From assembly GCF_010671595.1 (NCBI RefSeq), contig NZ_JAABOP010000003.1:1-64000 (forward strand): 64,000 bases of DNA. The letters run 5' to 3'. The DNA is from Muriicola jejuensis. Its GTDB lineage: Bacteria > Bacteroidota > Bacteroidia > Flavobacteriales > Flavobacteriaceae. Made by a program: the position numbers and the translations under genes. Under the pieces are notes generated by a model, which was given only the letters and a program-made list of their open reading frames with translations, was not told the DNA's origin and did not search any database. Of this stretch, positions 35,103 to 45,314 are shown one piece after another (positions within the stretch are counted from its first letter, which is position 1; every line of letters starts with the position of its first letter).

Positions 35103-35966
35103 TTAAAATGCCGCCACCAGAAGAATACTGAGGATCGCCAGGGCGATCCCGAACCAGTTTTTGCCACTGAGTTTTTCCCTGAACAGGACAATGCCTAAAA
35201 GGGTGGAAAACATCACGATGGCCACATTGTTGACGGTAAAAACCGATGCACTGTTCAGCACCTCGTTCTGCAAGGCGCGAAGCAGGAAATATATGGAAAA
35301 GAAATTGGGTACGCCCAGGGCAATACCGCCGAGGATACTCCGTGCATCTATGTGAACCTTTTCCCTGATCGCTCGAAGGGAAACAAAGATGAGGCCACAG
35401 CAGGCTGCACTTGCAAATACCATGGAGGAGAACAAGGGAAATTCCCCCGCTGACAAAACATTCTGTTCAAAATACTGTATGCTGGCATCAATGATGCCCG
35501 AACCCAGGAATACCAGGGCAGGCAGGTATATCAGTTTCCTGTTCAAGGGAAGATGGGCGTTCTTCACTGAAGTGAAATACACCGCAAAAAGGGCTAAGAG
35601 CACACCCACCACCTTCAGTAACCCTAACTCTTCCCCATAGAGAAAGACCCCGAGCACCACTGGGATGGCAAGGGACATCTTGGTGGCCACGGAAGCCACG
35701 GACACGCCCAGTGTCTGGGAGGTTCGAGCCATGAGATTGAAGATTACTATAAAAAGTACTCCCATCAGGACGGTACCCGGAAACCAGCTTTTCCCAATGA
35801 CCTGGGTGAGGTCTGTGCCATTCTCAATGAGGGTTAAACCCACGAGACAGGCGGTAATGTAATTGAAAATGATGGCGTACAAGGTCTGTACCCTGAATCG
35901 GGGGTACAGCTTAAAGATCACAAAGATCAGGCTGGAGCAGAGGATGCTAAGGCCCAGGTCTATCAT
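35103..35966 (-). CDS. DMT superfamily (EamA-like) transporter
   Basis: Ten-helix inner-membrane protein of 287 residues made of two five-helix EamA-type halves. The first half ends with GVSVASVATKMSLAIPVVLGVFLYGEELGLLKVVGVLLAL, the second with VFTVNNVAIVMFSTLLGIVLFREKL, the paired signature around a Glu that recurs in the superfamily. It probably exports or exchanges small metabolites; the substrate cannot be told. Its start overlaps the end of the HAD hydrolase gene by four bases (ATGA), so both are in one operon with ribD. Confidence 0.88.
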   Translation of the reverse strand: MIDLGLSILCSSLIFVIFKLYPRFRVQTLYAIIFNYITACLVGLTLIENGTDLTQVIGKSWFPGTVLMGVLFIVIFNLMARTSQTLGVSVASVATKMSLAIPVVLGVFLYGEELGLLKVVGVLLALFAVYFTSVKNAHLPLNRKLIYLPALVFLGSGIIDASIQYFEQNVLSAGEFPLFSSMVFASAACCGLIFVSLRAIREKVHIDARSILGGIALGVPNFFSIYFLLRALQNEVLNSASVFTVNNVAIVMFSTLLGIVLFREKLSGKNWFGIALAILSILLVAAF

Positions 35967-36571
35967 CCGCCCAGGTGTTTGAACAGTTCAGTAACCTCTT
36001 CCTTTCCCACCTGCAGGTGCCATGTATACAGTCCCAACCGGTCTGCACTCTGAATGTGTTCCAGGGTATCATCCACAAAAAGCGTCTCCCCGGGGGAAAG
36101 CCGGTTTTTGTCGAAGAACATCTCAAAAACTTCGGGATCCGGTTTGCGCATTCCTACTTCATGGGAAAGGTAAAACCCTTCGAAGCACGACATGAATTTT
36201 GAGTACCTGTCACTTCCCATTCGTTCTATCACCTTTTCGATATGAAGACCGTTGGTATTACTGAAGAGAAAGAGGCGGTAGGAACCGTTGATGGCCAGGT
36301 CCGTGATAAAATCTAGTCTATGTTCCGGAAAATCCAGAATGATCGCATTCCAGGCCGTGATCAGGTCGTCCCTCCTGATTTCCGGAAGGTATTCCATCCC
36401 CTTGCGCAGAAATTCTTCGGTAGACACCTTTCCTTTCTCATAATCATAGATCACCGAATACAATTCCGGACGGATCCCGGTCAGCCCCTTCTCGCTCAAT
36501 ATTCTGAGCGTAGCCCCTTTATCGAGGTCGATAAAGACATCACCGAAGTCGAACAACAGGTTCTTAATCAT
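35963..36571 (-). CDS. HAD superfamily hydrolase
   Basis: Phosphatase-like enzyme of 202 residues. Motif I is LLFDFGDVFIDLD, in which the first Asp is the nucleophile and the next acidic residue the acid-base; motif II is LFSNTNGL, a Lys lies in EVGMRKPDPEVF, and motif III is LFVDDTLEHI. The cap is of the small helical type between motifs I and II. It resembles sugar or nucleotide phosphatases such as YihX. Its start overlaps ribD by eight bases. In riboflavin synthesis a HAD enzyme removes the phosphate after RibD; this one could serve that step, which is inference from position. Confidence 0.88.
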   Translation of the reverse strand: MIKNLLFDFGDVFIDLDKGATLRILSEKGLTGIRPELYSVIYDYEKGKVSTEEFLRKGMEYLPEIRRDDLITAWNAIILDFPEHRLDFITDLAINGSYRLFLFSNTNGLHIEKVIERMGSDRYSKFMSCFEGFYLSHEVGMRKPDPEVFEMFFDKNRLSPGETLFVDDTLEHIQSADRLGLYTWHLQVGKEEVTELFKHLGG

Positions 36572-37619
36572 TTTCCAGGATCCTAAGAAGATCTCCGCCG
36601 ATCTTTGTTCTGCTTACCTCTTTTCCTTCAATTTCCGGAGATTTCAGGCCGTTCTTGAGGGGAAACCGACCCGTGAAGATGCGGGCTTCATCCCAAAATC
36701 CGGCTTTAATAAAGGAACATAGGGTTTTCCTGCCTCCTTCAACGATCACGCTCTGCACTTCCAACTCGTGTAATCTTTCACAGACCTGCAGGGCAAGGTT
36801 ACCCGAGAAATCGATCTTTTCATAGTGGATCCCCTCCCTGGGTTCGGGAAGTTGATTCGTTTCCGTCAGAAAAACGGTGGGTGCGGTGCCATCGTACAGG
36901 TGATACTCCTGGGGGATTTTCAGCTGCCGGTCGACAACCACCCTCAAGGGCGCTTTTCCGGCCCAATGCCTCGGGGTAAGCCGGGGATTGTCCTCGACGG
37001 CTGTAGTTGTGCCCACAAGGATGGCCTGCTCTTCCGTTCTCCATTGATGGACCAGCTGTCGGGAATAGCGATCGGAGATCCAGAAGGGTTCCGGTTCTCC
37101 CTCACGCAGCTCTTTTTCTGGGGCTATGAACCCATCCGCGCTTTCAGCCCATTTGAGGATCACATACGGGCGTTTTTTCTCCATAAAGGTCAGAAACCTT
37201 TTGTGGTGTTCACGGCATTCCCTTTCCAGGACGGGGCAGACCACTTCCACGCCGGCTGCCTTCAATTTTGCTATACCTTTTCCCGCCACCTTGCTGTGCG
37301 GGTCTTTGATCCCAATGACAACCCGGGGGATACCCGACCCTATGATCAGGTCCGTGCACGGAGGGGTCTTTCCATGGTGCGCACAGGGCTCCAGACTTAC
37401 ATATAAGGTAGCCTCCTTTAGCAATTCCGGATGAGATACAGAATGGATCGCATTTACTTCTGCATGCGGACCTCCGTATGGACTGGTAAAACCCTCCCCG
37501 ATGATCCTCTCACCCGCAGTGATCACACAACCCACCATAGGGTTCGGGGCTGTAGTACCCAGCCCGTTTTTGCCCAGTTCAATGCATCTGAGAATGTATT
37601 TTTCCTGTATCTTCACCAC
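36564..37619 (-). CDS. ribD: Bifunctional riboflavin biosynthesis protein RibD
   Basis: Deaminase plus reductase for the second and third steps of riboflavin synthesis. The deaminase half shows the zinc motif GPHAEVNAIHS (His, then Glu as proton shuttle) and SLEPCAHHGKTPPCTDLI with both Cys ligands. The reductase half (about 145-350) includes ILKWAESADGFIA and VIVEGGRKTLCSF. I start at the GTG at 37619 (or the GTG at 37616), giving VVKIQEKYILRCIELG, the usual family beginning; the longer frame up to 37721 runs over the region before prmC and adds an unlikely extension. The HAD and DMT genes follow with overlaps. Confidence 0.92.
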   Translation of the reverse strand: MVKIQEKYILRCIELGKNGLGTTAPNPMVGCVITAGERIIGEGFTSPYGGPHAEVNAIHSVSHPELLKEATLYVSLEPCAHHGKTPPCTDLIIGSGIPRVVIGIKDPHSKVAGKGIAKLKAAGVEVVCPVLERECREHHKRFLTFMEKKRPYVILKWAESADGFIAPEKELREGEPEPFWISDRYSRQLVHQWRTEEQAILVGTTTAVEDNPRLTPRHWAGKAPLRVVVDRQLKIPQEYHLYDGTAPTVFLTETNQLPEPREGIHYEKIDFSGNLALQVCERLHELEVQSVIVEGGRKTLCSFIKAGFWDEARIFTGRFPLKNGLKSPEIEGKEVSRTKIGGDLLRILEND

Positions 37620-37694
37620 GCAAAAATAGGATTTAATAAGCGAATCGAAGCACTCCGTAAAAAGGACATAGAACGGGGCGAAAAAACGGTCGGC

Positions 37695-38600
37695 ATGGAC
37701 CGGGAAACTCAAGGGATTCACCGTATTTACTGTAAGTTGTTACTCAAGGAAATCCGACATATCTTTCACAAGGAACTCGATCGTCAGTACGGTCGGCAAG
37801 AGGTAGAGCATTTCTTCCATCATTTCGTGGAGCATTATCTGGATCAACCTCGATTCGTCCTTGTACTGCACCCAAACTGGTCGCTTTCCAAAGATGAGGA
37901 AGGCACTTTTTTCAGGGGTTTGGCGGCTCTGAAACAGGGGCAACCTCTTCATTATATCGTGGGCTCCAAGGTTTTTATGGACCTGAAATTCAGGCTGAAC
38001 GAACACGTCTTGATCCCAAGGCCGGAAACGGAGGAGATGGTCAGACACATCATTGAACACCACAGGAATGACCCTCCCCGCCTGAGGATCATGGACCTGG
38101 GCACGGGTAGTGGTTGCATTGCCATCTCCCTGGCAAAATATCTCCCTCAGGCCGAGGTATCAGCCATCGACATTTCCGGGAAGGCGTTGAGGCTGGCAAG
38201 TGAGAATGCATGGGAAAACAAGGTCCGTGTCAACTTCTCCGAGATGGATATGACGAAGATGGAACTGGAAGAGGATTCATACGAAGTCATCGTCTCCAAC
38301 CCACCGTATGTGATGGAAAAGGAAAAAGCCGGAATGCAATCTCATGTAAAGGATGCAGAGCCGGCGTTGGCACTTTTCGTTCCCGATGAAAGGCCCTTAT
38401 TGTTTTATGAATATATTGCGAAAGTGGCTCAGAAAGGCCTGACCGACGGGGGATCACTGTATCTGGAGATCAACCGGCAATTTGGTGAAGAGGTAAAAAA
38501 ACTCCTGGAGGACAGCGGGTTCACAAAGGTTGAAGTGATACCCGACATGCACGGTCACGACCGAATAGTACGAGCAAAAAAGAAGTTAGGATCTAATTGA
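37695..38600 (+). CDS. prmC: Release factor glutamine methyltransferase PrmC
   Basis: Methylates the GGQ glutamine of peptide chain release factors. The methyltransferase half has motif I IMDLGTGSGCIAISLAKYLP and the NPPYVMEKEKA motif that binds the target glutamine; VLIPRPETEEMV precedes them. The helical N-terminal domain starts near LLLKEIRHIFHKEL. The start is uncertain: ATG 37695 (301 residues) or TTG 37737 (287 residues, closer to the family length). The open frame continues upstream to 37431 across ribD, which I reject. LigA follows six bases after the stop. Confidence 0.9.
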   Translation: MDRETQGIHRIYCKLLLKEIRHIFHKELDRQYGRQEVEHFFHHFVEHYLDQPRFVLVLHPNWSLSKDEEGTFFRGLAALKQGQPLHYIVGSKVFMDLKFRLNEHVLIPRPETEEMVRHIIEHHRNDPPRLRIMDLGTGSGCIAISLAKYLPQAEVSAIDISGKALRLASENAWENKVRVNFSEMDMTKMELEEDSYEVIVSNPPYVMEKEKAGMQSHVKDAEPALALFVPDERPLLFYEYIAKVAQKGLTDGGSLYLEINRQFGEEVKKLLEDSGFTKVEVIPDMHGHDRIVRAKKKLGSN

Positions 38601-40602
<2,002 letters not shown>

Positions 40603-40604
<2 letters not shown>

Positions 40605-40626
40605 CCCCCTTGAAGACAAGAGGGTT
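40603..40626. terminator. Hairpin between convergent ligA and the exported-protein gene
   Basis: Arms 40603-40611 and 40618-40626 pair with one mismatch around a six-base loop, directly at the ligA stop codon. T-runs on either side are poor, so termination may be only partial. Confidence 0.4.
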
Positions 40627-40650
40627 ATAGTAATTCTGTTCAAAGGTGGC

Positions 40651-41418
40651 TTAATCTCCGCTCAGGGCTTTGTCATACACCCACACTTCGTCCCAAGAGT
40701 CTGTAAATGTGGCATCTCTATTTTCATTGAACATATTCCATTTATCTGCTCCGTGGACTTTGTCAAAGGTCGCCCTAAATGGCCAGGATGTACCAAAGTC
40801 GGTCCAGTTCTTATTGAAAGAGACCGTGGCCAGATGTCGTCCTATTTTTCCCTGCCTGAACTCGTTGTCATAGACACCCCAGGGATGAACCCCAGGTATT
40901 GCTTTTATGGTTGAACTGATAAATTCCAGGTGGGTGTCCACGCCAAAGCCGTGCTCTTGATTTACCACCCAGTATCGGATGAAAAGGATAGGATACTCTG
41001 CAGCTCCGCCGGTAAGCATATCGGTGTTGGACCATTTAGTGATTCCTTTCCAGTATTCCCCTTGCTCGATGCGCTTGACATAGGGCATGATGTTGTCCCG
41101 CCAGTCCTCGTCGTGCCCTCCTGCTGCCGGGCGGGTATCGAGATCGCTGTATTGCATCGGCCCCATCATCCAGACTATTTTCCCCGAATTGGGTCCCGTG
41201 GATATATTGTATACCGTTGTTTTAAAGGCCCCGGCATTGTGGTATTTCATATTGTGCTTGCGCATATTCTCGCCGAGAACCTTCAGTTTTGTGTTATCGG
41301 GAACGAGTATGATTGATTCCCAGATAGGTTCTTTGGTGTTTTCTTGAGCCTGGGCGGGAGCCACGTTTCCCATAAGGAAAAAGACCGCCAGAAAGGCAAT
41401 AGGTAACATTTTTCTCAT
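40651..41418 (-). CDS. Hypothetical exported protein (255 aa)
   Basis: Not recognised. The ATG at 41418 begins MRKMLPIAFLAVFFLMGNVAPAQAQ truncated to a clear signal peptide of about 24 residues; the longer frame from 41484 puts 22 residues before it and is rejected. The mature protein is rich in Trp and aromatic residues and seems to contain two similar halves, each with an N-M-x-x-H-N or F-x-x-x-N-W stretch (RKHNMKYHNAGAF and TVSFNKNWTDFGTSW), a pattern that recalls dimeric alpha-beta barrel proteins such as NIPSNAP or Dabb families. It stands alone, probably periplasmic. Confidence 0.75.
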   Translation of the reverse strand: MRKMLPIAFLAVFFLMGNVAPAQAQENTKEPIWESIILVPDNTKLKVLGENMRKHNMKYHNAGAFKTTVYNISTGPNSGKIVWMMGPMQYSDLDTRPAAGGHDEDWRDNIMPYVKRIEQGEYWKGITKWSNTDMLTGGAAEYPILFIRYWVVNQEHGFGVDTHLEFISSTIKAIPGVHPWGVYDNEFRQGKIGRHLATVSFNKNWTDFGTSWPFRATFDKVHGADKWNMFNENRDATFTDSWDEVWVYDKALSGD

Positions 41419-41543
41419 CGTATTGAATTTTAGGTTTTGGTTATAGTCAAAAGATATGTAGAATTCCAGGGGGAATCTCTCCATTTAAGGATCAAACCCC
41501 TAATTTTATGTCCGAATCCCGTAATTAACTTATCGAAAGACTC

Positions 41544-41846
41544 TTGAAGCTTCCTAAGAATATAAAGGAATTTGCAGACAGCCTGGAGAGTACCCTTCCT
41601 CCGGATACATGGCCGACCGAACTAAAGGCCTTGTGGTGGGACGCCAATGGGAACTGGTCCAGGGCACATGAGAGTGTGGACAGTCTTTCCTCCCCAAAGG
41701 CAGCTCGTGTTCACGCGTATCTGCATCGGAAAGAAGGGGACCTTTGGAACGCGGATTACTGGTACAGCAGGGCAGGGGCCAATAGGCCCTCTCATTCCCT
41801 GGAGGAAGAATTCAGGTGGAACCTAAAGGAATTACTGGGCTTTTAA
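41544..41846 (+). CDS. Small conserved hypothetical protein (100 aa)
   Basis: A 100-residue soluble protein that starts with TTG; no ATG or GTG is available in a sensible place. The core PTELKALWWDANGNWSRAHE and the later LHRKEGDLWNADYWYSRAG are a pattern I have seen in short uncharacterised proteins from many bacteria, so I take it as real. It is helical and rich in Trp. Its last 15 bases overlap the end of the convergent alcohol dehydrogenase gene. A TAATTTTA box at 41501-41508 may be its promoter. The function is unknown. Confidence 0.72.
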   Translation: MKLPKNIKEFADSLESTLPPDTWPTELKALWWDANGNWSRAHESVDSLSSPKAARVHAYLHRKEGDLWNADYWYSRAGANRPSHSLEEEFRWNLKELLGF

Positions 41847-42842
41847 GACGATCCTGTACCGCGCTTTCCCCTTTTCAAGGTGTTCCATTGCCTCGTTGAC
41901 CTTAGACATCGGAAATTCTTCAACCTGAGGATAGATAGAATGCCTTACACAGAATTCGAGCATCGTAGCCGTGAGAGCCGGACTTCCCAATGGACTGCCC
42001 GCCACGGATTTCTCACCCATCAGCAAAGTAAAGGCGGGAATGGCCATTGGTTCCAGCACGGCTCCTACGTTGTGAAACCGCCCCCGAGGGGCAAGGGTTT
42101 CCAGATAGGAATTCCAGTCGAGGGTCACATTGGTCGTATTCAGGATAAAATCCAGGGTTCCCTTGATGTTCTCCAGGGCTTTCGGGTCTCTGGAATTGAC
42201 GACCCTGGTGGCACCCATTTTCAGGATTTCCTTTTCCTTGTCCTTATTGGAGCTAAAGGCCACGACCTCGCATCCCCATTTATTGAGGAATTTCAATGCC
42301 ATATGCCCGAGTCCACCTATACCGATGACGCCTACCTTGTCTGTGGGCTTTACGCCGGCCAGGATAATGGGGTTAAACACCGTAATACCCCCGCAGAGCA
42401 ACGGACCTGCCTTAGCCATGTCAATGTCCTTGGGCAGGAGCACAGTCCATGACCAGTGGCCCCTGACGCGGTCTGCAAAACCTCCGTGACGGCCCACTAT
42501 GGTGGACTCCAGATTGTAACAGAGGTGGTGCTGCCCTTCCATACACTGTTCGCAATGCATGCAGGAGGCCGAATTCCAGCCCAGTCCCACGCGATCCCCT
42601 ACTTTTACTTTTTTGACCTTATCCCCAACAGCGGTAACCTCTCCCACGATTTCATGTCCCGGAACAAAGGGATACTGCGTCATACCCCATTCGTTATTGA
42701 GCATGCTCAGATCCGAGTGACAGATTCCGCAATAATGGATTTTAATATCTACTTCCTCATCTTTCAAGGCCCCCAGTTCATAGGAAAAAGGTTTTAATGA
42801 GGCCCCGGCCTCTGAAGCGGCATATGCTTTTACTGTGCTCAT
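41832..42842 (-). CDS. Zinc-dependent NAD(P) alcohol dehydrogenase
   Basis: Medium-chain dehydrogenase of 336 residues. The catalytic zinc ligands are in CGICHSDL (Cys), GHEIVGEV (His-Glu) and a later Cys; the structural zinc is held by four Cys in CMHCEQCMEGQHHLC. The cofactor fold has GVIGIGGLGHMALKF. It is closest to the YahK/AhR-type aldehyde reductases, which reduce many aldehydes with NADPH, and to cinnamyl alcohol dehydrogenase-like enzymes. It is monocistronic; a TAACTTTA box at 42861-42868 on the minus strand may be the promoter. Confidence 0.92.
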   Translation of the reverse strand: MSTVKAYAASEAGASLKPFSYELGALKDEEVDIKIHYCGICHSDLSMLNNEWGMTQYPFVPGHEIVGEVTAVGDKVKKVKVGDRVGLGWNSASCMHCEQCMEGQHHLCYNLESTIVGRHGGFADRVRGHWSWTVLLPKDIDMAKAGPLLCGGITVFNPIILAGVKPTDKVGVIGIGGLGHMALKFLNKWGCEVVAFSSNKDKEKEILKMGATRVVNSRDPKALENIKGTLDFILNTTNVTLDWNSYLETLAPRGRFHNVGAVLEPMAIPAFTLLMGEKSVAGSPLGSPALTATMLEFCVRHSIYPQVEEFPMSKVNEAMEHLEKGKARYRIVLKAQ

Positions 42843-43033
42843 ATTGATTTACTTTTTTTTTAAAGTTACGCAACAACCAAAGAACTATTGTTTTGAATTC
42901 TTTAATTGGAAAAAATTAATTCTAATTTAAAATTTCTATATCCACCGCATACTGTAGTCTGTTAGGTAAGATGACAGATTCAAATTTAATAAAAGGGGGG
43001 CGGTAAGTACTTCAGGGTAATCCACTTAGGGAT

Positions 43034-43945
43034 CTAAACTGAAATGGATACACCCTGACTCTCGGCTATGTTAGCCCTGTCAAAGTAAAAATCAACTCTG
43101 CCCAAATTGATCCCGTAGCATCCCACCTGGTTGACCAGAACGGGAAGGTCTTTCCGATTCCTGTACACCACGGGTTCCGGAAGGAATGTATGGGTATGGC
43201 CACCGATGATCAGGTCGATATCCTGCGTGCGGGTGGCGAGCATCACATCGCTGGCCCTTTCACGATCCCGGTATTCGTATCCGAGGTGCGACAGGCAGAA
43301 CACCAGGTCGCACCCTTTTCCATCTTTCAGGATTCGTACGGTGTCTGTGGTAATCTCCACGGGATCCAGGTAGCGGGTTTCCTTGTAGAGTTTTTTGGTA
43401 ACCAGGCCGTCCAGGTCGATACCCAGGCCAAATACCCCCACCTTGACCCCGTCGACTTCAAAGACCTTGTAGGGGGTTGTCATACCCTCCATGACGGTGT
43501 TGGAAAAATCGTAGTTCGCGCAAAGGAAATCAAATTTGGCATATGGCATCTGGGCCAGGAGTCCATCTATACCGTTGTCGAAATCGTGGTTACCCAGGGT
43601 GGCCGCGTCGTATTTGAGCATGCTCATCAACCTGAATTCCAGTTCACCTCCATAAAAATTGAAATAGGGAGTGCCCTGGAAGATATCCCCAGCATCGAAG
43701 AGCAGGGTATGGGGGTTCTCCTCCCTGATCTGTGCAATGAGGGAGGCGCGTCTCGCCACCCCACCCATGTCCGGATAGGTGGCATGTTCCCTCGGGAAGG
43801 GATCCAGGTGGCTGTGGACGTCATTGGTATGCAGGATGGTGATGTGTTTCTTGGAGAAAGAGGAACAGCTGGTAAGCAAGGAAGGCCCCAGGCTCATTAA
43901 ACCTGCCCCGGCCATGGTGTTCGTTATGAAGGACCTTCTTTTCAC
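43034..43945 (-). CDS. 5'-nucleotidase N-terminal-type metallophosphatase
   Basis: Calcineurin-like phosphoesterase of 303 residues equal to the N-terminal catalytic domain of UshA-type 5'-nucleotidases. The start MKRRSFITN looks like a Tat signal, followed by LLTSC, which could also be a lipobox. Metal-binding motifs are LHTNDVHSHLD (Asp-x-His), FDAGDIFQG, TLGNHDFDNG (GNHD) and IIGGHTHTF. The separate C-terminal domain is encoded just upstream (43942-44700) with a four-base overlap. The two proteins probably assemble in the periplasm. Alternatively it acts alone on nucleotides or other phosphoesters. Confidence 0.88.
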   Translation of the reverse strand: MKRRSFITNTMAGAGLMSLGPSLLTSCSSFSKKHITILHTNDVHSHLDPFPREHATYPDMGGVARRASLIAQIREENPHTLLFDAGDIFQGTPYFNFYGGELEFRLMSMLKYDAATLGNHDFDNGIDGLLAQMPYAKFDFLCANYDFSNTVMEGMTTPYKVFEVDGVKVGVFGLGIDLDGLVTKKLYKETRYLDPVEITTDTVRILKDGKGCDLVFCLSHLGYEYRDRERASDVMLATRTQDIDLIIGGHTHTFLPEPVVYRNRKDLPVLVNQVGCYGINLGRVDFYFDRANIAESQGVSISV

Positions 43946-44700
43946 GGGTTCATTTTTTTGATAAAACGATCATCTACCCTTGCCTTTACGGTATCCACTG
44001 CCGTAAAATAGTCGATCATCGCATTGCGGACCAGGTAGTTCAGATCGGTTACTTGGGTGTTCTGCTTTAAAAAATCGGCATTTCCACCTCCTTCCAGGAG
44101 GTAGTCAATGGTCGCCAGATAATAGGTCTTTCTCTCATCCAGCGGAGCCCCTCCCACATTGACGGCCCGAAGATCTCCCTCTGGGCCGAGGACAATCTGG
44201 AATCCTGCCATGGGCTGGGGTCTGTCAGATGCTATAAGGTACTGGACCATTTCGCGCACCGTGCTTCCGGAAAGTTCGAGGACCACGATGAAATTTTCAA
44301 AGGGCATGACCTCGAAGGCCGTTCTGGCCGTCACAGGGCCGGCCGAGATCACATTGCGTATCCCCCCGTAGTTCATCAGGGCCATGTTTACCTCCTTCCC
44401 AGTGCGGGACTTAAAGATGGGCCTGGCCTGGGTAAGTATGATATCCGCCATCAGGTTTCCTTCTGAGGAGTTCAGCTCCCCATCGGTCTTTTGGAGAGTA
44501 ACTGGGGCGTACGCAAGGACACTGTCGAGTACTTCGTTTACACGTTTTCGGTAAGGTTTGATAAAGGACTCGATGGAATCATCAGGGATAATTACCGAGT
44601 TTACAGGTACTTGTTCTCCGGAGACGGCATGGAGCCTGGAAGGTTCCCTGGCACAGGATATCAACAGTCCAATTGTTATAAATAAAACAAATTGTTTCAT
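43942..44700 (-). CDS. 5'-nucleotidase C-terminal domain lipoprotein
   Basis: A 252-residue protein equal to the substrate-binding C-terminal domain of UshA-type 5'-nucleotidases. The signal sequence ends LLISC with lipidated Cys about residue 16 (from ATG 44700, preferred over 44715). Family segments are SSEGNLMADIILTQAR, ALMNYGGIRNVISAGPVTARTAFEVMPFENF and YYLATIDYLLEGGG, which in UshA bind the nucleoside base. It lacks the metal site. It is transcribed before the catalytic-domain gene, the reverse of the order in the fused enzyme, so it did not arise from a simple break in one gene. Confidence 0.88.
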   Translation of the reverse strand: MKQFVLFITIGLLISCAREPSRLHAVSGEQVPVNSVIIPDDSIESFIKPYRKRVNEVLDSVLAYAPVTLQKTDGELNSSEGNLMADIILTQARPIFKSRTGKEVNMALMNYGGIRNVISAGPVTARTAFEVMPFENFIVVLELSGSTVREMVQYLIASDRPQPMAGFQIVLGPEGDLRAVNVGGAPLDERKTYYLATIDYLLEGGGNADFLKQNTQVTDLNYLVRNAMIDYFTAVDTVKARVDDRFIKKMNP

Positions 44701-44755
44701 ATATAAGTAAATCAAAGGTGGTAATTTTACCTCGGACGGATGCAGGGAGAATAAT

Positions 44756-44763
44756 TACCTTTG
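44756..44763 (+). promoter_or_regulatory. -7 box of the DUF6913-dapA operon
   Basis: TACCTTTG matches TAnnTTTG exactly and lies 17 bp before the start codon. A near-mirror copy of the same block is found at 44713-44726 facing the 5'-nucleotidase genes. Confidence 0.6.
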
Positions 44764-44780
44764 TGGAAACGTAAAGATAA

Positions 44781-45314
44781 ATGTTTTTAACGGCCCTCAA
44801 GGATAAATTCAAACAGAAATCGGGAGAGCGATACCTGAGGAATGAACTTCTCTCCGCACGGGAACGGTCCACCGAAAAAACCGGTATCGGTCTGGTGGGA
44901 GTAATCGCGGATCTGGACAGCTTTCAAAATGCAGAATCCTTCTACCAATTGGTGGAATTGTTGGATCTGAGGCCCAATGCGGTAAAGATCATGGGTTACA
45001 GGGCGTTTTACGACAAGAACTCCCCCTATGCAACACCGGTCTTTTCAGACAAAGACCTGGGTTGGGGTGGGGCCGTTGAGAATAGTTACGCCCTCGAATT
45101 CCTCAGTAAGGAGTATGACCTTTTGATTAATTATTACACCAAGGATGCCCTCATCCTCAAACTGATGACCGTAAAGACTCAGGCCAGGATCAAGGCGGGG
45201 TTTGCAGAAGTCGACACTGACCTAAACGACCTGATCTTTCAAACACCCATGAAGGATTTCAAAACGTTTGCTTCAGAACTGAAGAAGTATTTGCTCGTAA
45301 TGAACGAAATATGA
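44781..45314 (+). CDS. DUF6913 family protein
   Basis: Soluble cytoplasmic protein of 177 residues that I recognise as DUF6913, a family often placed before dapA in Flavobacteriaceae. It opens with a basic helix (about 1-30), then an alpha-beta domain with GLVGVIADLDSFQN, VKIMGYRAF, DLGWGGAVENSYA and YDLLINYYTKDA. No catalytic motif is evident. Its stop overlaps the dapA start by four bases (ATGA), so the two are translationally coupled. A link to lysine or cell-wall synthesis is suggested only by that coupling. Confidence 0.82.
   Translation: MFLTALKDKFKQKSGERYLRNELLSARERSTEKTGIGLVGVIADLDSFQNAESFYQLVELLDLRPNAVKIMGYRAFYDKNSPYATPVFSDKDLGWGGAVENSYALEFLSKEYDLLINYYTKDALILKLMTVKTQARIKAGFAEVDTDLNDLIFQTPMKDFKTFASELKKYLLVMNEI

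Noticed and set aside
37431-37694. N-terminal extension of prmC
   Set aside because: It overlaps the start of ribD on the other strand and would add 88 residues not found in the family.
41419-41484. Extended N terminus of the exported protein gene
   Set aside because: It would place 22 residues before an excellent signal peptide.
43034-44700. A frameshifted or split ushA gene
   Set aside because: The catalytic domain lies downstream of the C-terminal domain, so a frameshift cannot explain it, and each has its own signal sequence.
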